Positions 37,401 to 51,065 of a stretch of DNA of 64,000 nt are shown here, piece after piece (positions within the stretch are counted from its first letter, which is position 1; each line of letters begins with the position of its first letter). The notes beneath the pieces are model-generated. The model saw only the letters and a list, made by a program, of their open reading frames with translations. It ran no database searches and was not told the origin of the DNA. The stretch spans positions 36,615,204-36,679,203 of the forward strand of contig OX235273.1 of assembly GCA_944472155.2 (NCBI GenBank), given 5' to 3'. Origin of the DNA: Trichobilharzia szidati (lineage: Eukaryota; Platyhelminthes; Trematoda; Strigeidida; Schistosomatidae). A program made the translations under genes and the position numbers.

Positions 37401-38309
37401 CTCCTACCGTCTGAACTGCTAATGTGCACGGCCTTATTTCCTTACACTGTTCTCTATCTATCAACGAAACTGCGGCCCCTGTGTCGACCAAACAAACTAT
37501 TTCTTTTTCGTTCACCCGTAATCTCCCGTACACTGAACCTCTTTCGACTAACCCGACCACCCCCAAACGCGAGCGAGAAAAAGAAGAAAGACTGTACCAT
37601 TTAAAGATTTTTGGCTTTGTTTTGGGCAGTTTCTCTGCCAGTGACCGGTTCCTTCGCTAGCAAAGCATCTGTTATTTGTTCTTTTCTTTATCTGCATAGC
37701 CGCCACCTGTTGTTTCAACTCTTCAATCTGGTCTTCGATCTTCTTGGAATCTTGGCACTCCATCATCACTGGAGCAACACGCGAAGTCATTATCTGCCTT
37801 ATCACCTTGGCCATTTCATAGACATCCATTGGTTGAGCTGCGTTAACTAGCTGCAACTGATGAGCGATATCTGTCGGGACGCATTCGAGGAACTGAGATG
37901 CAAGCAACTGCTCCCGTGAATCTTCGTCTAGGGTGGGTAACGCGCGTCGCAGGTGATTCGTCAGCGTTACTGCGAGAACCAACGGATCCCCATCCTGGCT
38001 AAGTCTCAGCGTCCGAAACTTCTGCAGCACCTCTTGTCTGTCCGCAGGGCTGTCAAACTCGCACATGGGCCTCTCGACGACCTCGTCCCACGCCGCCTCA
38101 CCTTCCAGCTCCCAAGAATTGTCGTACGCAACCTTCGCGCGGCCCTTCAGGAGCGTTCCCAAGACAACCAGCTTCGCCATCTGCTCCTGCATTCCAACCA
38201 GCTCCACGACAGCTTCGAAATCCCTGAGGAACGTTCGCCCATCTCTCTCCCCGAACACCTGCGGCCACGGCACCTTCATCTACGGCAGAGGGAGCGACAC
38301 CAAATGTAT
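34454..38309 (-). mobile_element. Gypsy array unit 1 internal region
   Basis: Minus-strand frames: gag 38279-37548 (243 aa, open), protease and RT start 37566-36892 (-1 relative to gag), RT core 36842-36120, RNase H and integrase 36086-34914 (390 aa), integrase tail 34917-34714 and 34641-34423. Breaks are a frameshift between 36892 and 36842, TGA at 36120, and a one-base deletion near 34940. The zinc knuckle reads C-F-A-S instead of C-F-A-C, and integrase reads WSVYIMG, with Tyr for the first catalytic Asp (codon 35333-35331). Unit 1 alone has AVSDLWS where the other units have AVGDLWS. Confidence 0.92.
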
Positions 38310-38606
38310 TGAAGAGAAGACCGAGGAGGCTGAAAGGAATGTTTATTTGGTGAAACGTATGGTACATAGCTAAATTTGGTGTACCATATTCTCAACCTGC
38401 CATTTGCGCATCATTTACCACATCCTTGACGAATTGGTCGAATATCGTCACATTCGATAGCTTCTTGGATTCTGCATCATATGGCAACATTCTTCTCATG
38501 GTTCTCTTCTTTGATTGTTCTTTCCAGTGTGCCAAACATATTGTTACTTTTCTGAATTCGTTTCTGATATACTACTTATATCGGATTATAAGTAGCACTC
38601 ACCACA
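38310..38606 (-). repeat. Array LTR 2
   Basis: Shared LTR between units 1 and 2, ending TCTCTTCA on the minus strand and followed by the primer-binding-site region TGGTGTCGCTCCC of unit 1. Confidence 0.92.
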
Positions 38607-41600
38607 CTCGCCCCAACATTATACAGTCTCCCCTGTAACCACCTTGATCGCCGCACAGACCTTTCATCCTGCTGTTCTTCTGGCACCTCATCTTGAAGTT
38701 CTTGTCCCCATCTTTGTAGCAGACTGGCGTTAACTCTTTTCTCATTATGTCCTCTCTTTATTGTGTACACTAAACCGCGTTTCGATGTGACCACATGTCG
38801 TCCCTCCCACTTCGGCAGAAGCTTTCCTGATCCTGGTCCACTTCCGGTAGTATACTTTCGTTCTCTTCATTTCACCTGGTCACCTACTTCAAACAGCTTC
38901 CAAGATTTGATTTGTCTCTTGCCATAATTTTCGATGTCTTTCTTGCGCTTCTCCTGTATATTCTGAATTACTTGTTTCCGCTCACGTGTCCATTTCTTAC
39001 TGTTCCAACTTTGTTCTTGTTGCCCAGTCTTATGGTGCACCGGTAAGCGTGGTTTCCTCCCATACATCACCTGGAAAGGCGATTTTTTGTTGTCACTTGT
39101 ACTGCGGCACGATGTGCCAGTAATACCATCCGTAAGTCAGTTTCCCAGTTGCCTCTTTTCGCAGCTAGCCATTCCTTGAGTGTACAATTATTCCTTTCGG
39201 TTAAGCCGTTTGTCTGCAGATGATACGGAGTCGCTCTAATTCTCTTAATACCCAGTGCCTCCAGACGAGTCTTGAACTCCTCACTTTCAAAACAGGGGCC
39301 TTGATCTGTCAATATCATTTTTGGTACACCATGATCCGCCACAATATGTCGAATAACCGTCTCGGTTACGGTCTTGGCACGCTGATCTGGAATCGCTACA
39401 GCATTTACCCACCGCGTGGCGTATTCCGTCATCATTAACATGCATTGATTTCCACCGGTTTTTTGAGAGAAAGGACCCATTATGTACACGGACCATAAGT
39501 CACCAACCGCCGTTACATGTATTGTTTGTAGCTGTGGCCGAATGCACCGATCACCCTTCATCAATTGACACTGTGGGCAAGCGAGTACGTAGTTCGCGAT
39601 ATCGCCCCTCATGTTTGGCCAGTACGCACTTTGACTCACTAGGTCGTATGTTCGTGCAACTCCTGTATGGGCTAGTTGGTGGCATTCTTGAATGACTTCA
39701 GGACGAAGGCTTTTTGGTATCACTGTAACCCAGCTACCATCACTGTCTTTCCAAGTGAGAACGCCGGTAGCGTTTAGTTTGAGTCTATGTTTTTGCTGCA
39801 GTAGCATCTTTAACTCTCTATTCTCTGCTGCCATTTCAATTTCTTTCCCTTCACGTATCATCTGAATGACTGTCTTAAGAGTAGGATCCGACTTCTGGTG
39901 GCGAACAAGTTGTAAGGGATCTTGCTCCAAAGCATTTACTGCATACGCTACCTCTGGTAGTTCAGTCTCATTATCTGATCTCGACAAATAGTCAGCTATT
40001 ACATTTTCTTTTCCTGGAATATGTCCAATCGTGAAGTTATACTCTTGTAGGCGTAACATCCATCGTGATAACTTCCCTCGTGGATCCCGTGCTGTTTTCA
40101 ACCACTGAAGAGGATTGTGGTCGGTCTCAATGTGGAATCGGCGGCCGATCAGATATGGTCTCCATTTTTCTAGTGCCCATACAATGGCTAAACACTCCTT
40201 TTCCACCGTAGAACACTTCTGTTCCGCAAGTGTCAACACACGGCTAGCGTATTCAACAACCCCATCCGTTTGTCATAAAACAGCACCTATACCATAATCA
40301 CTGGCGTCTGTCGAAACTGTGAACTGCTTCCCCGGCGCTGGCAGTTTCAACGTCATCTGTTGACCATCTAACAGCTCCTTAATTCGCTCAAAAGTTTCCT
40401 CTGCCTCTTCCGTCCACATGAATTTCGCGTCACTCAGCAACGTATATAGCGGTTTTGCTATCTCATTGAAATTTTTGACAAATCGGCTGTAGTATGCCGC
40501 TCTTCCCAAAAACTGTCTCAGCTTTCGCTTTGAATTTGGCACTTCGCTGGTTTCGACCCTCAGGATTTTCTCCGTCAATGGCCGTATTTCACCATTTCCC
40601 ACTTTGTAACCCAGGAGGACAACCGTGTTTTTAGCTATTTGGGAGTTGTTCTTATTAATCTGCAGTCCAAAGTCATCAATTCTCTTTAAGATAGCTTCGA
40701 TGTGGTCTATATGGTCGCTTTCCGTCTCACTATATACCACCAAGTCATCTCCATATACTTCTACGCTCTTCAGACCCTTCAGTAATAAGGTCATTAATCT
40801 TCTGAATGTAAATGGAGCACCTACCAATCCAAATGGCATTCGTTTAAACTGGTATTGTTTGTGCCCAACTAAGAAAGCTGTTTTACTTCGATCACTTTCT
40901 GCTATTGGGATCTGCCAGTAACCCGATCGTAGGTCGAACACGGTGAATAACTTGGCTTTATGAAGGCGATCAAGGGTTTCTGTTACGGTAGGCATTGCAC
41001 ACTGTGGGGCTTTTCAGCTGTTTGAAATCGACACAAAATCTATATTACCCGTTAGCTGACTTCACCAAAAGGATTGGCGAACTGTACGGGCTGTCGGCTT
41101 CTTCGATTATTCCGTCGTTTAACATTTCTCTGACTTGTCGGTTAACTTCTTCTTCAAGGTGAACCGGAACTCGTCGCGATGAAAAGACTGTCTTCCTCGG
41201 ATCCTTCAGTGGGATGTTATGCTTTACCTTATCACAATAACCGTATGGGTCTCCATCACCAGTGAATAAACCGGCATATTTACTCATCAACGTGGTTAGA
41301 CGTGGTGCATCTTGCGAGACAATGGTTTTGGTTTCCATCTCAGCGACTTCACTATTCTCATGTATCGCGAATTGCCCGTGTTTTGTGACCACTTTTCTAT
41401 TCTTCATATCGATTACAGCTCCTACTTCTCTGAGAAAGTCTGCTCCCAAAATCGTTCGTCTTATATCAGATGTTACAATAAACGGATATCGTATTTTTCC
41501 TGCTCCAATCTCTACAACGCAGTCTGAAACGCCAAGAATGTGCAACGGATGTCCTCCTACCGTCTGAACTGCTAATGTGCACGGCCTTATTTCCTTACAC

Positions 41601-42462
41601 TGTTCTCTATCTATCAACGAAACTGCGGCCCCTGTGTCGACCAAACAAACTATTTCTTTTTCGTTCACCCGTAATCTCCCGTACACTGAACCTCTTTCGA
41701 CTAACCCGACCACCCCCAAACGCGAGCGAGAAAAAGAAGAAAGACTGTACCATTTAAAGATTTTTGGCTTTGTTTTGGGCAGTTTCTCTGCCAGTGACCG
41801 GTTCCTTCGCTAGCAAAGCATCTGTTATTTGTTCTTTTCTTTATCTGCATAGCCGCCACCTGTTGTTTCAACTCTTCAATCTGGTCTTCGATCTTCTTGG
41901 AATCTTGGCACTCCATCATCACTGGAGCAACACGCGAAGTCATTATCTGCCTTATCACCTTGGCCATTTCATAGACATCCATTGGTTGAGCTGCGTTAAC
42001 TAGCTGCAACTGATGAGCGATATCTGTCGGGACGCATTCGAGGAACTGAGATGCAAGCAACTGCTCCCGTGAATCTTCGTCTAGGGTGGGTAACGCGCGT
42101 CGCAGGTGATTCGTCAGCGTTACTGCGAGAACCAACGGATCCCCATCCTGGCTAAGTCTCAGCGTCCGAAACTTCTGCAGCACCTCTTGTCTGTCCGCAG
42201 GGCTGTCAAACTCGCACATGGGCCTCTCGACGACCTCGTCCCACGCCGCCTCACCTTCCAGCTCCCAAGAATTGTCGTACGCAACCTTCGCGCGGCCCTT
42301 CAGGAGCGTTCCCAAGACAACCAGCTTCGCCATCTGCTCCTGCATTCCAACCAGCTCCACGACAGCTTCGAAATCCCTGAGGAACGTTCGCCCATCTCTC
42401 TCCCCGAACACCTGCGGCCACGGCACCTTCATCTACGGCAGAGGGAGCGACACCAAATGTAT
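38607..42462 (-). mobile_element. Gypsy array unit 2 internal region
   Basis: Frames lie 4153 bp from unit 1: gag 42432-41701, protease 41719-41045, RT 40995-40273, RNase H and integrase 40239-39067, tail 39070-38867. Same breaks as unit 1. It keeps TVIQMIREG (as unit 1 and copy A), KRKKDIENY (as units 1 and 3) and SEVAEMET. Confidence 0.92.
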
Positions 42463-42759
42463 TGAAGAGAAGACCGAGGAGGCTGAAAGGAATGTTTATT
42501 TGGTGAAACGTATGGTACATAGCTAAATTTGGTGTACCATATTCTCAACCTGCCATTTGCGCATCATTTACCACATCCTTGACGAATTGGTCGAATATCG
42601 TCACATTCGATAGCTTCTTGGATTCTGCATCATATGGCAACATTCTTCTCATGGTTCTCTTCTTTGATTGTTCTTTCCAGTGTGCCAAACATATTGTTAC
42701 TTTTCTGAATTCGTTTCTGATATACTACTTATATCGGATTATAAGTAGCACTCACCACA
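42463..42759 (-). repeat. Array LTR 3
   Basis: Shared LTR between units 2 and 3. Confidence 0.92.
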
Positions 42760-45700
42760 CTCGCCCCAACATTATACAGTCTCCCCTGTAACCACCTTGA
42801 TCGCCGCACAGACCTTTCATCCTGCTGTTCTTCTGGCACCTCATCTTGAAGTTCTTGTCCCCATCTTTGTAGCAGACTGGCGTTAACTCTTTTCTCATTA
42901 TGTCCTCTCTTTATTGTGTACACTAAACCGCGTTTCGATGTGACCACATGTCGTCCCTCCCACTTCGGCAGAAGCTTTCCTGATCCTGGTCCACTTCCGG
43001 TAGTATACTTTCGTTCTCTTCATTTCACCTGGTCACCTACTTCAAACAGCTTCCAAGATTTGATTTGTCTCTTGCCATAATTTTCGATGTCTTTCTTGCG
43101 CTTCTCCTGTATATTCTGAATTACTTGTTTCCGCTCACGTGTCCATTTCTTACTGTTCCAACTTTGTTCTTGTTGCCCAGTCTTATGGTGCACCGGTAAG
43201 CGTGGTTTCCTCCCATACATCACCTGGAAAGGCGATTTTTTGTTGTCACTTGTACTGCGGCACGATGTGCCAGTAATACCATCCGTAAGTCAGTTTCCCA
43301 GTTGCCTCTTTTCGCAGCTAGCCATTCCTTGAGTGTACAATTATTCCTTTCGGTTAAGCCGTTTGTCTGCAGATGATACGGAGTCGCTCTAATTCTCTTA
43401 ATACCCAGTGCCTCCAGACGAGTCTTGAACTCCTCACTTTCAAAACAGGGGCCTTGATCTGTCAATATCATTTTTGGTACACCATGATCCGCCACAATAT
43501 GTCGAATAACCGCCTCGGTTACGGTCTTGGCACGCTGATCTGGAATCGCTACAGCATTTACCCACCGCGTGGCGTATTCCGTCATCATTAACATGCATTG
43601 ATTTCCACCGGTTTTTTGAGAGAAAGGACCCATTATGTACACGGACCATAAGTCACCAACCGCCGTTACATGTATTGTTTGTAGCTGTGGCCGAATGCAC
43701 CGATCACCCTTCATCAATTGACACTGTGGGCAAGCGAGTACGTAGTTCGCGATATCGCCCCTCATGTTTGGCCAGTACGCACTTTGACTCACTAGGTCGT
43801 ATGTTCGTGCAACTCCTGTATGGGCTAGTTGGTGGCATTCTTGAATGACTTCAGGACGAAGGCTTTTTGGTATCACTGTAACCCAGCTACCATCACTGTC
43901 TTTCCAAGTGAGAACGCCGGTAGCGTTTAGTTTGAGTCTATGTTTTTGCTGCAGTAGCATCTTTAACTCTCTATTCTCTGCTGCCATTTCAATTTCTTTC
44001 CCTTCACGTATCATCTCAATGACTGTCTTAAGAGTAGGATCCGACTTCTGGTGGCGAACAAGTTGTAAGGGATCTTGCTCCAAAGCATTTACTGCATACG
44101 CTACCTCTGGTAGTTCAGTCTCATTATCTGATCTCGACAAATAGTCAGCTATTACATTTTCTTTTCCTGGAATATGTCCAATCGTGAAGTTATACTCTTG
44201 TAGGCGTAACATCCATCGTGATAACTTCCCTCGTGGATCCCGTGCTGTTTTCAACCACTGAAGAGGATTGTGGTCGGTCTCAATGTGGAATCGGCGGCCG
44301 ATCAGATATGGTCTCCATTTTTCTAGTGCCCATACAATGGCTAAACACTCCTTTTCCACCGTAGAACACTTCTGTTCCGCAAGTGTCAACACACGGCTAG
44401 CGTATTCAACAACCCCATCCGTTTGTCATAAAACAGCACCTATACCATAATCACTGGCGTCTGTCGAAACTGTGAACTGCTTCCCCGGCGCTGGCAGTTT
44501 CAACGTCATCTGTTGACCATCTAACAGCTCCTTAATTCGCTCAAAAGTTTCCTCTGCCTCTTCCGTCCACATGAATTTCGCGTCACTCAGCAACGTATAT
44601 AGCGGTTTTGCTATCTCATTGAAATTTTTGACAAATCGGCTGTAGTATGCCGCTCTTCCCAAAAACTGTCTCAGCTTTCGCTTTGAATTTGGCACTTCGC
44701 TGGTTTCGACCCTCAGGATTTTCTCCGTCAATGGCCGTATTTCACCATTTCCCACTTTGTAACCCAGGAGGACAACCGTGTTTTTAGCTATTTGGGAGTT
44801 GTTCTTATTAATCTGCAGTCCAAAGTCATCAATTCTCTTTAAGATAGCTTCGATGTGGTCTATATGGTCGCTTTCCGTCTCACTATATACCACCAAGTCA
44901 TCTCCATATACTTCTACGCTCTTCAGACCCTTCAGTAATAAGGTCATTAATCTTCTGAATGTAAATGGAGCACCTACCAATCCAAATGGCATTCGTTTAA
45001 ACTGGTATTGTTTGTGCCCAACTAAGAAAGCTGTTTTACTTCGATCACTTTCTGCTATTGGGATCTGCCAGTAACCCGATCGTAGGTCGAACACGGTGAA
45101 TAACTTGGCTTTATGAAGGCGATCAAGGGTTTCTGTTACGGTAGGCATTGCACACTGTGGGGCTTTTCAGCTGTTTGAAATCGACACAAAATCTATATTA
45201 CCCGTTAGCTGACTTCACCAAAAGGATTGGCGAACTGTACGGGCTGTCGGCTTCTTCGATTATTCCGTCGTTTAACATTTCTCTGACTTGTCGGTTAACT
45301 TCTTCTTCAAGGTGAACCGGAACTCGTCGCGATGAAAAGACTGTCTTCCTCGGATCCTTCAGTGGGATGTTATGCTTTACCTTATCACAATAACCGTATG
45401 GGTCTCCATCACCAGTGAATAAACCGGCATATTTACTCATCAACGTGGTTAGACGTGGTGCATCTTGCGAGACAATGGTTTTGGTTTCCATCTCAGTGAC
45501 TTCACTATTCTCATGTATCGCGAATTGCCCGTGTTTTGTGACCACTTTTCTATTCTTCATATCGATTACAGCTCCTACTTCTCTGAGAAAGTCTGCTCCC
45601 AAAATCGTTCGTCTTATATCAGATGTTACAATAAACGGATATCGTATTTTTCCTGCTCCAATCTCTACAACGCAGTCTGAAACGCCAAGAATGTGCAACG

Positions 45701-46615
45701 GATGTCCTCCTACCGTCTGAACTGCTAATGTGCACGGCCTTATTTCCTTACACTGTTCTCTATCTATCAACGAAACTGCGGCCCCTGTGTCGACCAAACA
45801 AACTATTTCTTTTTCGTTCACCCGTAATCTCCCGTACACTGAACCTCTTTCGACTAACCCGACCACCCCCAAACGCGAGCGAGAAAAAGAAGAAAGACTG
45901 TACCATTTAAAGATTTTTGGCTTTGTTTTGGGCAGTTTCTCTGCCAGTGACCGGTTCCTTCGCTAGCAAAGCATCTGTTATTTGTTCTTTTCTTTATCTG
46001 CATAGCCGCCACCTGTTGTTTCAACTCTTCAATCTGGTCTTCGATCTTCTTGGAATCTTGGCACTCCATCATCACTGGAGCAACACGCGAAGTCATTATC
46101 TGCCTTATCACCTTGGCCATTTCATAGACATCCATTGGTTGAGCTGCGTTAACTAGCTGCAACTGATGAGCGATATCTGTCGGGACGCATTCGAGGAACT
46201 GAGATGCAAGCAACTGCTCCCGTGAATCTTCGTCTAGGGTGGGTAACGCGCGTCGCAGGTGATTCGTCAGCGTTACTGCGAGAACCAACGGATCCCCATC
46301 CTGGCTAAGTCTCAGCGTCCGAAACTTCTGCAGCACCTCTTGTCTGTCCGCAGGGCTGTCAAACTCGCACATGAGCCTCTCGACGACCTCGTCCCACGCC
46401 GCCTCACCTTCCAGCTCCCAAGAATTGTCGTACGCAACCTTCGCGCGGCCCTTCAGGAGCGTTCCCAAGACAACCAGCTTCGCCATCTGCTCCTGCATTC
46501 CAACCAGCTCCACGACAGCTTCGAAATCCCTGAGGAACGTTCGCCCATCTCTCTCCCCGAACACCTGCGGCCACGGCACCTTCATCTACGGCAGAGGGAG
46601 CGACACCAAATGTAT
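42760..46615 (-). mobile_element. Gypsy array unit 3 internal region
   Basis: Frames: gag 46585-45854, protease 45872-45198, RT 45148-44426, RNase H and integrase 44392-43220, tail 43223-43020. It has derived TVIEMIREG and SEVTEMET (shared with units 4 and 5 where present) but KRKKDIENY shared with units 1 and 2, and VVERLMCEF in gag where units 1, 2 and 4 read VVERPMCEF. It is a mosaic between inner and outer units. Confidence 0.92.
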
Positions 46616-46912
46616 TGAAGAGAAGACCGAGGAGGCTGAAAGGAATGTTTATTTGGTGAAACGTATGGTACATAGCTAAATTTGGTGTACCATATTCTCA
46701 ACCTGCCATTTGCGCATCATTTACCACATCCTTGACGAATTGGTCGAATATCGTCACATTCGATAGCTTCTTGGATTCTGCATCATATGGCAACATTCTT
46801 CTCATGGTTCTCTTCTTTGATTGTTCTTTCCAGTGTGCCAAACATATTGTTACTTTTCTGAATTCGTTTCTGATATACTACTTATATCGGATTATAAGTA
46901 GCACTCACCACA
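46616..46912 (-). repeat. Array LTR 4
   Basis: Shared LTR between units 3 and 4. Confidence 0.92.
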
Positions 46913-49900
46913 CTCGCCCCAACATTATACAGTCTCCCCTGTAACCACCTTGATCGCCGCACAGACCTTTCATCCTGCTGTTCTTCTGGCACCTCATCTT
47001 GAAGTTCTTGTCCCCATCTTTGTAGCAGACTGGCGTTAACTCTTTTCTCATTATGTCCTCTCTTTATTGTGTACACTAAACCGCGTTTCGATGTGACCAC
47101 ATGTCGTCCCTCCCACTTCGGCAGAAGCTTTCCTGATCCTGGTCCACTTCCGGTAGTATACTTTCGTTCTCTTCATTTCACCTGGTCACCTACTTCAAAC
47201 AGCTTCCAAGATTTGATTTGTCTCTTGCCATAATTTTCGATGTCTATCTTGCGCTTCTCTTGTATATTCTGAATTACTTGTTTCCGCTCACGTGTCCATT
47301 TCTTACTGTTCCAACTTTGTTCTTGTTGCCCAGTCTTATGGTGCACCGGTAAGCGTGGTTTCCTCCCATACATCACCTGGAAAGGCGATTTTTTGTTGTC
47401 ACTTGTACTGCGGCACGATGTGCCAGTAATACCATCCGTAAGTCAGTTTCCCAGTTGCCTCTTTTCGCAGCTAGCCATTCCTTGAGTGTACAATTATTCC
47501 TTTCGGTTAAGCCGTTTGTCTGCAGATGATACGGAGTCGCTCTAATTCTCTTAATACCCAGTGCCTCCAGACGAGTCTTGAACTCCTCACTTTCAAAACA
47601 GGGGCCTTGATCTGTCAATATCATTTTTGGTACACCATGATCCGCCACAATATGTCGAATAACCGTCTCGGTTACGGTCTTGGCACGCTGATCTGGAATC
47701 GCTACAGCATTTACCCACCGCGTGGCGTATTCCGTCATCATTAACATGCATTGATTTCCACCGGTTTTTTGAGAGAAAGGACCCATTATGTACACGGACC
47801 ATAAGTCACCAACCGCCGTTACATGTATTGTTTGTAGCTGTGGCCGAATGCACCGATCACCCTTCATCAATTGACACTGTGGGCAAGCGAGTACGTAGTT
47901 CGCGATATCGCCCCTCATGTTTGGCCAGTACGCACTTTGACTCACTAGGTCGTATGTTCGTGCAACTCCTGTATGGGCTAGTTGGTGGCATTCTTGAATG
48001 ACTTCAGGACGAAGGCTTTTTGGTATCACTGTAACCCAGCTACCATCACTGTCTTTCCAAGTGAGAACGCCGGTAGCGTTTAGTTTGAGTCTATGTTTTT
48101 GCTGCAGTAGCATCTTTAACTCTCTATTCTCTGCTGCCATTTCAATTTCTTTCCCTTCACGTATCATCTCAATGACTGTCTTAAGAGTAGGATCCGACTT
48201 CTGGTGGCGAACAAGTTGTAAGGGATCTTGCTCCAAAGCATTTACTGCATACGCTACCTCTGGTAGTTCAGTCTCATTATCTGATCTCGACAAATAGTCA
48301 GCTATTACATTTTCTTTTCCTGGAATATGTCCAATCGTGAAGTTATACTCTTGTAGGCGTAACATCCATCGTGATAACTTCCCTCGTGGATCCCGTGCTG
48401 TTTTCAACCACTGAAGAGGATTGTGGTCGGTCTCAATGTGGAATCGGCGGCCGATCAGATATGGTCTCCATTTTTCTAGTGCCCATACAATGGCTAAACA
48501 CTCCTTTTCCACCGTAGAACACTTCTGTTCCGCAAGTGTCAACACACGGCTAGCGTATTCAACAACCCCATCCGTTTGTCATAAAACAGCACCTATACCA
48601 TAATCACTGGCGTCTGTCGAAACTGTGAACTGCTTCCCCGGCGCTGGCAGTTTCAACGTCATCTGTTGACCATCTAACAGCTCTTTAATTCGCTCAAAAG
48701 TTTCCTCTGCCTCTTCCGTCCACATGAATTTCGCGTCACTCAGCAACGTATATAGCGGTTTTGCTATCTCATTGAAATTTTTGACAAATCGGCTGTAGTA
48801 TGCCGCTCTTCCCAAAAACTGTCTCAGCTTTCGCTTTGAATTTGGCACTTCGCTGGTTTCGACCCTCAGGATTTTCTCCGTCAATGGCCGTATTTCACCA
48901 TTTCCCACTTTGTAACCCAGGAGGACAACCGTGTTTTTAGCTATTTGGGAGTTGTTCTTATTAATCTGCAGTCCAAAGTCATCAATTCTCTTTAAGATAG
49001 CTTCGATGTGGTCTATATGGTCGCTTTCCGTCTCACTATATACCACCAAGTCATCTCCATATACTTCTACGCTCTTCAGACCCTTCAGTAATAAGGTCAT
49101 TAATCTTCTGAATGTAAATGGAGCACCTACCAATCCAAATGGCATTCGTTTAAACTGGTATTGTTTGTGCCCAACTAAGAAAGCTGTTTTACTTCGATCA
49201 CTTTCTGCTATTGGGATCTGCCAGTAACCCGATCGTAGGTCGAACACGGTGAATAACTTGGCTTTATGAAGGCGATCAAGGGTTTCTGTTACGGTAGGCA
49301 TTGCACACTGTGGGGCTTTTCAGCTGTTTGAAATCGACACAAAATCTATATTACCCGTTAGCTGACTTCACCAAAAGGATTGGCGAACTGTACGGGCTGT
49401 CGGCTTCTTCGATTATTCCGTCGTTTAACATTTCTCTGACTTGTCGGTTAACTTCTTCTTCAAGGTGAACCGGAACTCGTCGCGATGAAAAGACTGTCTT
49501 CCTCGGATCCTTCAGTGGGATGTTATGCTTTACCTTATCACAATAACCGTATGGGTCTCCATCACCAGTGAATAAACCGGCATATTTACTCATCAACGTG
49601 GTTAGACGTGGTGCATCTTGCGAGACAATGGTTTTGGTTTCCATCTCAGTGACTTCACTATTCTCATGTATCGCGAATTGCCCGTGTTTTGTGACCACTT
49701 TTCTATTCTTCATATCGATTACAGCTCCTACTTCTCTGAGAAAGTCTGCTCCCAAAATCGTTCGTCTTATATCAGATGTTACAATAAACGGATATCGTAT
49801 TTTTCCTGCTCCAATCTCTACAACGCAGTCTGAAACGCCAAGAATGTGCAACGGATGTCCTCCTACCGTCTGAACTGCTAATGTGCACGGCCTTATTTCC

Positions 49901-50768
49901 TTACACTGTTCTCTATCTATCAACGAAACTGCGGCCCCTGTGTCGACCAAACAAACTATTTCTTTTTCGTTCACCCGTAATCTCCCGTACACTGAACCTC
50001 TTTCGACTAACCCGACCACCCCCAAACGCGAGCGAGAAAAAGAAGAAAGACTGTACCATTTAAAGATTTTTGGCTTTGTTTTGGGCAGTTTCTCTGCCAG
50101 TGACCGGTTCCTTCGCTAGCAAAGCATCTGTTATTTGTTCTTTTCTTTATCTGCATAGCCGCCACCTGTTGTTTCAACTCTTCAATCTGGTCTTCGATCT
50201 TCTTGGAATCTTGGCACTCCATCATCACTGGAGCAACACGCGAAGTCATTATCTGCCTTATCACCTTGGCCATTTCATAGACATCCATTGGTTGAGCTGC
50301 GTTAACTAGCTGCAACTGATGAGCGATATCTGTCGGGACGCATTCGAGGAACTGAGATGCAAGCAACTGCTCCCGTGAATCTTCGTCTAGGGTGGGTAAC
50401 GCGCGTCGCAGGTGATTCGTCAGCGTTACTGCGAGAACCAACGGATCCCCATCCTGGCTAAGTCTCAGCGTCCGAAACTTCTGCAGCACCTCTTGTCTGT
50501 CCGCAGGGCTGTCAAACTCGCACATGGGCCTCTCGACGACCTCGTCCCACGCCGCCTCACCTTCCAGCTCCCGAGAGTTGTCGTACGCAACCTTCGCGCG
50601 GCCCTTCAGCAGCGTTCCCAAGACAACCAGCTTCGCCATCTGCTCCTGCATTCCAACCAGCTCCACGACAGCTTCGAAATCCCTGAGGAACGTTCGCCCA
50701 TCTCTCTCCTCGAACACCTGCGGCCACGGCACCTTCATCTACGGCAGAGGGAGCGACACCAAATGTAT
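46913..50768 (-). mobile_element. Gypsy array unit 4 internal region
   Basis: Frames: gag 50738-50007, protease 50025-49351, RT 49301-48579, RNase H and integrase 48545-47373, tail 47376-47173. It retains KRKIDIENY and a FEERDG gag N-terminus, which agree with copy A at the variable residue and so look ancestral. It also has SEVTEMET and TVIEMIREG. Confidence 0.92.
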
Positions 50769-51065
50769 TGAAGAGAAGACCGAGGAGGCTGAAAGGAATG
50801 TTTATTTGGTGAAACGTATGGTACATAGCTAAATTTGGTGTACCATATTCTCAACCTACCATTTGCGCATCATTTACCACATCCTTGACGAATTGGTCGA
50901 ATATCGTCACATTCGATAGCTTCTTGGATTCTGCATCATATGAGAACATTCTTCTCATGGTTCTCTTCTTTGATTGCTCTTTCCAGTGTGCCAAACATAT
51001 TGTTACTTTTCTGAATTCGTTTCTGATATACTACTTATATCGGATTATAAGTAGCACTCACCACA
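50769..51065 (-). repeat. Array LTR 5
   Basis: Shared LTR between units 4 and 5. Slightly more variant than LTRs 2-4, for example TATGAGAACATTC where the others have TATGGCAACATTC. Confidence 0.92.

Noticed and set aside
37109..37414. Plus-strand frames inside the Gypsy array
   Set aside because: Shadows antisense to gag, protease, RT and integrase; they repeat at the 4153-bp period only because the element does.
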